NCBI GenBank assembly: GCA_028281535.1
Contig: JANQJS010000016.1
Coordinates: forward strand, 1-64,000
Direction of reading: 5' to 3'
Length of the DNA: 64,000 bases
Source: Sedimentisphaerales bacterium
GTDB taxonomy: Bacteria; Planctomycetota; Phycisphaerae; Sedimentisphaerales; SM23-30
Shown: one piece after another, positions 61,301 to 64,000 of the stretch
How positions within the stretch are numbered: position 1 is the stretch's first letter
Layout: every line of letters begins with the position of its first letter
Notes under the pieces: generated by a model
Seen by the model: only the letters and a program-made list of their open reading frames with translations
What the model was told of the DNA's origin: nothing
Databases searched by the model: none
Program-made: the position numbers and the translations under genes

Positions 61301-64000
61301 TCCTGCATGAACTCTTACTGGATGATCCATATCGTTAATGGGGTCGTTACGATAATTAGCAAGATCTGCATTATTGCCTAATTCACCTAAACGGTTATTT
61401 CCCCAACTCCAAACATTTCCGTTTGGGTCTAGAGCAATTGAAAAATAGGCTCCAGAAGATATTTGTTGAATCTCGCTAAAATGTGTTCCAAAGCCAAGAT
61501 AAATATTTTGCTCATCAAACAAACTTGAAGTAACGACTGGAACATAGCTAAATCGTTCACGCGAGTTATTTTCACCAATTCCTAAAGTAGAAGAACTATA
61601 TACATAACTATTCACAAGATTTTGCAAATTATTCGTATCAGGTGGAACATAAAAGGTTGGATAATCATGAACTTCATCAACTAATGTATCTGGATTAATT
61701 CCTCTATTTTGTCCTGCGGCCCATACTCTTCCCTCTGGATCGAGAATGAGGCTATGGCGGCGACCGGCGGCGAGTGTATGTTTGGGGCGTTCTTTGACGG
61801 TAACGATGACCGTGTCTGAAATGGATATGTTGTTGGGTTGATAAGTCGCCGTTAGTTTTAGTTCGTATTCGCCTGGCTCTGTGAATTTTGCATATGGGTC
61901 TAATCTTTTATACGCATTGAGATCATCGGTATCAATATTTGGATCTATAAAAATATTTGGATCATGGAAAGTCACTAATCCTTCAGGACCATCAAAACTC
62001 CATTCCGTTTTGCCATTCGCTAGATCACTAACCGTTCCTTTCAACTCGGCAATCCCTAAAATCATGATCGTCTGATCCTCACCAGCATCAATCGTTGGCA
62101 TATTTACTTTCACCGAAATATCATCGTGCCCAGTCAATTCGCCATCATCAGCAACTAAACGAAAACGATAGTCTCCCGCTTTGGTAAAGGTCGCTTGCGT
62201 ACTGGGCGTTAATATGGAATCACTTGTTATATTTGAATAATGCTTGCTTTGCTGGGAAATAATATATCCATCGAGAGGTCCACTCATTCGTTGCCATTTC
62301 GCGTCGATTGTCCCAAAGGGCATGCCATCATCGGTGATAATACCCGTCAAATCTACTGTCGTCGATGCTGAATCCGTAGTAATTAAAACATGGTTACTGT
62401 CATTGACAAAAGCTTCGACGACAGGCTCATTTTGCTGTCCTGGTCCAATTCCTGGAACGACTTTGACAAGAATCGTATCGCTGGCAATGGCAGCAGGATC
62501 TGGAGATTTGTAGGCTCCCAGTTGAAGTAAATAATCACCTTGATGAGAAAATTGAATGGTCGCATTAGGATCATGTTCAGTTGTCCCATTAATAAAATTA
62601 ATTGCACTTCCTGGCGGACTATGAAGTAGCGTCCATTTGGAATTATCCCAATCCTCCGGTGTGCCGCCATAAATTCTCGCGTCAAACATATGACGACGAT
62701 CGATTGGTAATGTTATTTCATCTTGCTCACCTGCTTCAACAATAACAGCTTCTGGCTGAGCGTCTTCGACAGTAACCTTCACGGAATCTGAAACATCTTC
62801 GCTACCATCATTGGCAGTTAGTGTTAAGGTATATACGCCGCTAGAAAATACTTTAATCGTTGGGTTTTCCAGTTTACTCCCGTCAAGACCTTCAAAAGTG
62901 AGTCCAGATGATTGATTTACAGACCAATTTATATCGACATTGGCATTAGGTAAACCATCAAAATCCTCTACATTGGAATCTTGTAAATAAATGGTTATAG
63001 GTGAAGTGCCAATAGTCATCGTTCGATCGCCACCAGCATATACCGCAGGCTTTTGATTCAATGTCACATTAATATCTTTATAGGGACTATACTCTCCATC
63101 TGAAACAGTAAATCGTAATTTATACAGTCCTGGTTGATCAAATGTGACAGTGGGATTTTCTGAATCCAGACCTGGATTGTAAGAAACATTGGAATCTGAA
63201 GTCTTGTTGAGTGTTTTCCAGGTATAAGTTAGTGGACTAGTTGGCAAGCCATCATCAGTCGCTGATGACCCCATTATAATATTGACAGGAGTACCAAGCC
63301 AATCTTGTGAATAATCACTGGCCACAATAACAGGAGGTTCGTTAACATCTTCTGTGACAGTGACAATCACAGTATCAGTTGCTTCAGCACTACCATCGCT
63401 TGCATATAACTGAAGAGTATATTCTCCTGTCTGAGTAAAAGTAGCAGTCGTTTGATAGTCATATCGATTGACAAATATCACATTACCAGGACCAGTTAAT
63501 TTACTCCAAAGATAGGTCAACTGGTTTGGTGGATCTGGTTTATTGTCGTCACTAACATTAGCACCATTGATATAAAAATCCACTGATTGAGAGAGCATTA
63601 TCGTTATATCATTGCCAGCCTCAACATTTGGATCTTGATTATCATTAGTTGCTTGATTCTCGAAGGCTCCGATATCTACCGTACCAACAGTTCGATCCAG
63701 ACTGGCTAAATCTTTATCAAGTACTGAAACCTTTGAGGTATCACCAGCATTAATACAAGCTGAACTATCTTGTAAACGATAATCGCCTGCGACGAATGAA
63801 TGAAAAAATTCAATGTTAGTTTGTAGTGTAAAATGCGAGTCTGTTCTTTTCCGTTCAGCATGAAATACATCAAAATCATAGATTTCCCCATTATCGAGGC
63901 CTAGAGAATTTGCTATATTATCTAAATCAACTTTTTTGTTGACTGGATTGTGAAGTCCACCTATATCGATTGCTAATTTATTATTAATAAAGACCCACAT
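49322..64000 (-). CDS. Giant RHS/YD-repeat polymorphic toxin (C-terminal 4892 residues; start is beyond the right edge)
   Basis: Open for at least 4892 codons; Met at 64000 is internal. Residue 1 here is the window edge. Order: fibro-slime domain (1-70: VWVFINNKLAIDIGG, YDFDVFHAER); PKD/Ig-like modules with AGxDxT starts (115-735); RCC1 repeats (about 737-1315: GRRHSLILDPEGRVWAAGQN, AAGWNHFLALDRDGFVWAWGD); a beta-helix (1330-1580); further PKD-like modules (about 1700-2800); an RHS opening domain (near 2950: VNGVPLRVVRTYDS); YD repeats to about 4640; the core end YYNRARWYNQNNGRF and HGNPVNMIDPTGLF near 50020-50200; and a variable tip of about 235 residues. The tip starts with a hydrophobic helix and ends with KHHTVFKAAVKPFRR and KYHVGAPDGLHYK, possibly nuclease-like. 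Such proteins are exported, encapsulate their tip and deliver it to rivals. Confidence 0.9.
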   Translation of the reverse strand: MWVFINNKLAIDIGGLHNPVNKKVDLDNIANSLGLDNGEIYDFDVFHAERKRTDSHFTLQTNIEFFHSFVAGDYRLQDSSACINAGDTSKVSVLDKDLASLDRTVGTVDIGAFENQATNDNQDPNVEAGNDITIMLSQSVDFYINGANVSDDNKPDPPNQLTYLWSKLTGPGNVIFVNRYDYQTTATFTQTGEYTLQLYASDGSAEATDTVIVTVTEDVNEPPVIVASDYSQDWLGTPVNIIMGSSATDDGLPTSPLTYTWKTLNKTSDSNVSYNPGLDSENPTVTFDQPGLYKLRFTVSDGEYSPYKDINVTLNQKPAVYAGGDRTMTIGTSPITIYLQDSNVEDFDGLPNANVDINWSVNQSSGLTFEGLDGSKLENPTIKVFSSGVYTLTLTANDGSEDVSDSVKVTVEDAQPEAVIVEAGEQDEITLPIDRRHMFDARIYGGTPEDWDNSKWTLLHSPPGSAINFINGTTEHDPNATIQFSHQGDYLLQLGAYKSPDPAAIASDTILVKVVPGIGPGQQNEPVVEAFVNDSNHVLITTDSASTTVDLTGIITDDGMPFGTIDAKWQRMSGPLDGYIISQQSKHYSNITSDSILTPSTQATFTKAGDYRFRLVADDGELTGHDDISVKVNMPTIDAGEDQTIMILGIAELKGTVSDLANGKTEWSFDGPEGLVTFHDPNIFIDPNIDTDDLNAYKRLDPYAKFTEPGEYELKLTATYQPNNISISDTVIVTVKERPKHTLAAGRRHSLILDPEGRVWAAGQNRGINPDTLVDEVHDYPTFYVPPDTNNLQNLVNSYVYSSSTLGIGENNSRERFSYVPVVTSSLFDEQNIYLGFGTHFSEIQQISSGAYFSIALDPNGNVWSWGNNRLGELGNNADLANYRNDPINDMDHPVRVHAGDQDPLYDLNTNLTYLDNIITISAASSGRYSYYRSSSYDNPLYNTYNSTIQFHYNMLYGFHALALDNNGQVWSWGSNLNYELGNNTGFLFSSGLSCSSPDCMPYSSVPVQVVAPEPFSPELPLTNIIDISAGAIHNLALNSRGQVYSWGFNGKQSGNLGGGGKYTRGYIANGVLGIGLETSNIRKDRPVFVKAPMDYSQPEYGPYLKDIYAIDAGMGISIVATKTGEVFVWGGIRSSSLKTDDFDEKYAGVSIGRLGDTINNDSSIPIRVVGPDVDSNGDPDGYLSNIISVAAGWNHFLALDRDGFVWAWGDSLVWDSTGPIQKSNGVMGQGNPKRHIYPIPVKIRAQDANGDGLPDDLNHNGDHWDDYLKDIVEIEADSFHNLAKDIHGNIFAWGAQPFGELGVGDTEVKYLPTPVKIAPTRIHNSTQNIWYHTIQFAINDANANDEIVVFPGTYYENITINKPITLRSADPNEADIVSKTIIDGSGRDFPAVIAQVENNTVTLDGFTITAGAINQDTENFSGSPISCGGGQACLRGNGLSRSLVRVNVGVLCHESTILVLKNCEINENQGGVFYFLQDPGCEIVNCTIAGNQLYGIKHEDNLFPVTIRDSIIWGNGDNSYQTNINDPDNQLAENTITYCNIGGIANGVTNINQDPNFVHTYDSHKIIKNSSSDGTVTLEDISTAGNYSLGNIVEISNDGISRRIVEIEIDSFNNEIDLKVEPNINELGQLSDHVITTWGLGYIDSKTDEVQGVNNSSTSVIVESIENFQIGDQITFDHEPTMRRVTYVDAETKTITFTPKYIINTFETPPVAGKKIYHWGKGIETFNVDSDYRLQHGSPGINVGTGPAGEHDVAKELRELGTRVDMGAYEFPVMKVFAGNDRTVYIDAEGSIKTVGLNQATVLYNRVLWNNELVAPAPGTMKYQWSVLEKPQLATNVFAIGQETQLDPQALFDRVGKYRLMLTVFEDYGGSVGEKPVGSDFINITVKAGLDVDAGGDQTIVYPNKATLISSENGSSDMQWTYIGAKKSGVVIATPELSQTDVTFDSPGVYEFKLAVLNPARTEELGQDRITVFVNHPDIRADVGENITLSAPENSVTLAANIIGDFSDGQAGGQEEHCKVKWQLLNNPSDLDVVFSHPDPNFLPEETMDPTIQLFDKQGNSGIGQVELLFTVLNSSGRYVSSNRLWISVVSEKAIDAGSDQQLASPYVATNLLGRLQGDFDVMTEWVYTGNPSDVTIGQPSKLQTWVKFNNFDYSQAPKRYTFNLIVKKDNLIVGIDSVDVQLGSGTVTPESGGADISAGLDQTVELSSDPISLNGLLNSGIVANWQWIYEGDDQWIDISEPTSPVTDITLKRGGIHNFTLVAMDSSGAILDTDSVTISTSLQQAKVHAEKENPNQPDFPILSGSLKLIGSIVSGSPASVSWSYDGGSGVVHVDPNSIDPNIAHATFDIAGKYHLTFNGHDVLGNVIARDSVVVTAKNMEFVSDAGPNLKVTLPSGSNPSVNAILQGSIIGDSTNVSQTWHPVLDGSIGVHPGIPASEVDKYDPNITFTEPGIFYFKLELTNTSNGQSNSDVMRVTVFPHGVSTFAKAGQYPNIKAHVPTKLDQAFVIGPKKNQATFEWSYDETNVPIKTIETDSGPKDIKGQMKFLTSNKNLQPEVLFTIPGDYHVTLTPTIPNEQTIPDAITINIKSYSSDWQPPVIQSFVATTISQPVPTGISGPVTEDITIEVIAEDNVALNKIQVYLNDVAIDKLSPARAKVTEQILVGTKQAPRKIKQTIQLPIHSLDNGNHTLSVFASDQSDNGVLGENTFSFSKNMCISKLEVTPEQVTNSNNTFEVKFIPLANATLNIKHPSCVSGICHTQEVTGDGLLQTFQYDSTLMNLVDGSYTAEIVCGNETATIGFKVIKGSIDEPTANISNMNPVDNGGPGSAPIEITRSPIIIKESLFEVLGSATHNIFPEEVKYRIYVDNKNVTPGILNNFGWRNQYVDATTGNSLGTIDLTGFENGLHTLTLDVQIYAGGQITVAEEVQREFVLQSDLKIGQVKFSQEDLTIPVNGVPLRVVRTYDSLRKDKHGDFGYGWTYSIANMDIEMNEVRFPAKDTGEGTIRRGSPFNRDVNLTLPDGRRKTFRSVLKSGVLPPVYGGSQYSHYRNRLLYIDADDMTPSFDVNHASSQLFEKFKTTDGLTLIDGGGGYGGSGLQWVTRERGIGSFDPPQDQDTSMDYGHHDPAGFIYTDDDGTAYTIDRKPYGIKRKGSDDYSGYKYFAAGQPYVSSVKLATGESLSFDVDVTDGENPIVKRIDAKDVFGNSVAHLNIERKDGRITAIYAPGDTPGEPSLQYLYDSYGNLTHVKKLVDPTKTDEYEKYDIIEIKYSNEQFGSEDHYVTDIKDERGLSPIRYEYDPAGRLQATIDAQGNRIEIQHDLEGKTETVTDRNNNVTSYTYDEKGNVKVVSKHDGTGQINTFYDYTYAGNGVDISETKTRQSRYYDAKQDHADPNFIINITRNDDNGRMSQQIDPMHNVITFEYDSDNNVTRTIQWKQSSGASNEFLSTYEPNPSSPPTGYEVVQVTTNSYENKRLKETKVFGPTDFVNEIQKTSNTYTDDYKIKTVMQHDIAGTDHMVTTYHYDEAKSRSSQQPYWVQTNNDPKQYSYYDANGHLVVSWTHDKDKDGIDVRILNLNDLDHQGRILKTRRIVETYVDENTYDFSNYLNGSDRFPEPYPACTGSCVSSELLSETIYNDIGQVEKTYDQYRGVTEYYYDKLGNTVEVATREVDGGAVKTVQRTLYDKSGRVIVSGDPHSPTGRGTATQTKYDDLGRVQETIRWDNVVIVLDNLYDEDSQLIGKTSVRADGLAATDTQQAVWLSSSGSDYNILGQVERSYVTDEEEVKRYTQYQYDNFGRQTETIDALGFRTVTGYDGNQRDHVIDARGNVAGANADNFKTQFVYDELGRGKETVLPSRESYDDTLTTKSSKESRTHVSYDSFGRQYQTSDLTIATAIGSAVHKTFGYDANGRLATVTLPQVDDPENSNTPTHPACNYIHDTAGNQVAIVDPKGRVRLFEYNEFHAQTRMYEPYLPASPVVTLQDALDELAGISATVKFQQTDYDTLGRVTKVTKMDGQYITYHYYGANITGGKLGQLKETLYYDSGHVLKDKFVNTYDNFGRQDTIERYVDGSATVTHTTDYDYNGRGELIKVTSDEGVIEYGYYNTGRKQWTRTANSEVHFTYDELGRLKEVRDVMRDGQSVDDLTQYTYDEVGNRATIKYANGIESTYTYDALNSLDTLVHNKDTTQLANYDYDVYVDGMRAKSAEQVRSVNDVMDTYHKEFEYDNLNRLTQEKSTDQATGGKSYTANYTYDLVGNRLSHAVNVNGVTLTTKYCYNDKDQLVSEVKDPAHVCGNTKCYPTYVADSGVDGGGSIVWKTLPSRLLGQGLNVALGLVSFAFLFALLRTVLLSHCQSSSRVPAFYRGLAAMLAMTFVIGPGSFQLLADNANIYEELVNRYEEIWGENNTKKLYSYNANGEMDQMILADKDEADPDNNFIEKVLYDYNSQGRMERVTRQHKEDLDADPELDLVEDITEYTYNHRGIRVTETYIYKIDGVIPADTGYTKTFLVDEHNHTGYAQVFEENLVDHNGSQRTSYTIGDDVLSQSSSGTVQYLLCDGHGSTRQLANQTLVDDNVVITQTFDYDAYGVNLDTTTPETDLLYAGEYYDSNAEQYYNRARWYNQNNGRFNRYDPFAGNNRDPLSLHKYTFAHGNPVNMIDPTGLFAIVEVLVALTAITTIAAIFVPPLMRVYRSITGIYDLTSFTSLVRGLANKGFMSYAEAQGIQHEAFLAAREMINDAVGATKEVVKGIIEQYIYGLAFAAVTRGMAFAASTAVKVVKAGSVSIALGDRARKHHTVFKAAVKPFRRQRLYVLPHKYHVGAPDGLHYKILNSQFSHLHPSNGRTMKSILRSMGKQKWLDELGDCYKWLESKWPEQYKGIYECYQKAVKSVGGIDGLR
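50018..50210 (-). other. Hyperconserved RHS core end and start of variable tip
   Basis: The frame reads LLYAGEYYDSNAEQYYNRARWYNQNNGRFNRYDPF in two adjoining parts and then HKYTFAHGNPVNMIDPTGLF. After this point sequence varies between RHS alleles. It is the homologue of the short RHS motif in the orphan boundary repeats elsewhere in the window. Confidence 0.9.
50850..51050 (-). other. Hydrophobic double-helix insertion within the RHS core
   Basis: Inside the YD region, about 330 residues before the core end, the protein reads LNVALGLVSFAFLFALLRTVLL and, 25 residues on, LAAMLAMTFVIGPGSFQLLA. These are two membrane-length hydrophobic segments between otherwise normal RHS repeats. Related tip hydrophobic segments occur only after the core end. 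Confidence 0.7.

Noticed and set aside
1-64000. tRNA, rRNA or CRISPR features
   Set aside because: No cloverleaf with a TTCGANNC arm, rRNA core sequence or repeat-spacer array was recognised by eye on either strand; a dedicated scan could not be run.

Overview
The window looks like a chromosomal segment from a low-GC member of the PVC superphylum, most probably Planctomycetota and less probably Lentisphaerota. The evidence is protein-family content: two sigma factors of the Rhodopirellula/Verrucomicrobium type, each coupled to a FecR-LamG membrane protein; a sulfatase beside a PQQ-type beta-propeller; a broken H-X9-DG pilin-like gene; and very large secreted proteins built from PKD, Fn3, G8, RCC1 and RHS modules. 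This is inference from families, not a phylogeny.

1-15.1 kb (all minus strand): two parallel surface-signalling cassettes, each ordered sigma factor, FecR-LamG protein, stem-loop, large secreted protein. The first target is a galactose-oxidase-like protein cut by the left edge. The second is a 1978-residue G8/beta-helix/Fn3/H-lectin/discoidin protein that ends at a clear intrinsic terminator. A lipoprotein sulfatase and a PQQ-propeller protein sit between the cassettes. The two stem-loops have different stems but share a 9-base motif at the same loop position, about 92-94 bases after each FecR-LamG stop codon.

15.2-23.5 kb: IS and RHS debris, then a TonB-ExbD-ExbB-PepSY-receptor operon (probably iron or another metal), a DUF2946-like protein, a pilin-like pseudogene and a decayed IS3-like element.

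23.6-38.5 kb: a cobalamin locus. A cobalamin riboswitch with an overlapping antiterminator/terminator pair precedes 13 tightly packed minus-strand genes: cobC, cobU, cobT, cobS, cobD-type aminotransferase, cbiB, btuB, exbB, exbD, tonB, btuF, btuD, btuC, followed by cobQ (14 genes in all counting cobQ). Divergent bluB and cobO complete it. Together they cover import across both membranes, corrinoid adenosylation, amidation, aminopropanol attachment, lower-ligand synthesis and nucleotide-loop assembly. No corrin-ring genes are present, so this is salvage or late synthesis.

38.5-45.7 kb: an island flanked by RHS-tip fragments and IS sequences. It holds a TPR protein translationally coupled to a Lon-type AAA+ ATPase that stops exactly where the Lon protease domain should begin, a convergent pair (unknown helical protein plus membrane-anchored coiled coil), a HEPN/MltR-like protein damaged by IS sequence, and an intact IS transposase. 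The TPR/Lon-AAA locus is the best candidate for an undescribed system.

45.7-64 kb: a polymorphic-toxin locus. A giant RHS protein (fibro-slime, PKD-like, RCC1, beta-helix, YD core) runs in from the right edge and ends in a variable toxin tip. It is followed by a likely immunity gene, an orphan nuclease-like tip, two paralogous SUKH-type immunity genes and a third immunity-like gene. At least six short orphan copies of an RHS-tip boundary, five or six of them sharing one upstream junction sequence, are scattered through the window at IS remnants and gene ends.
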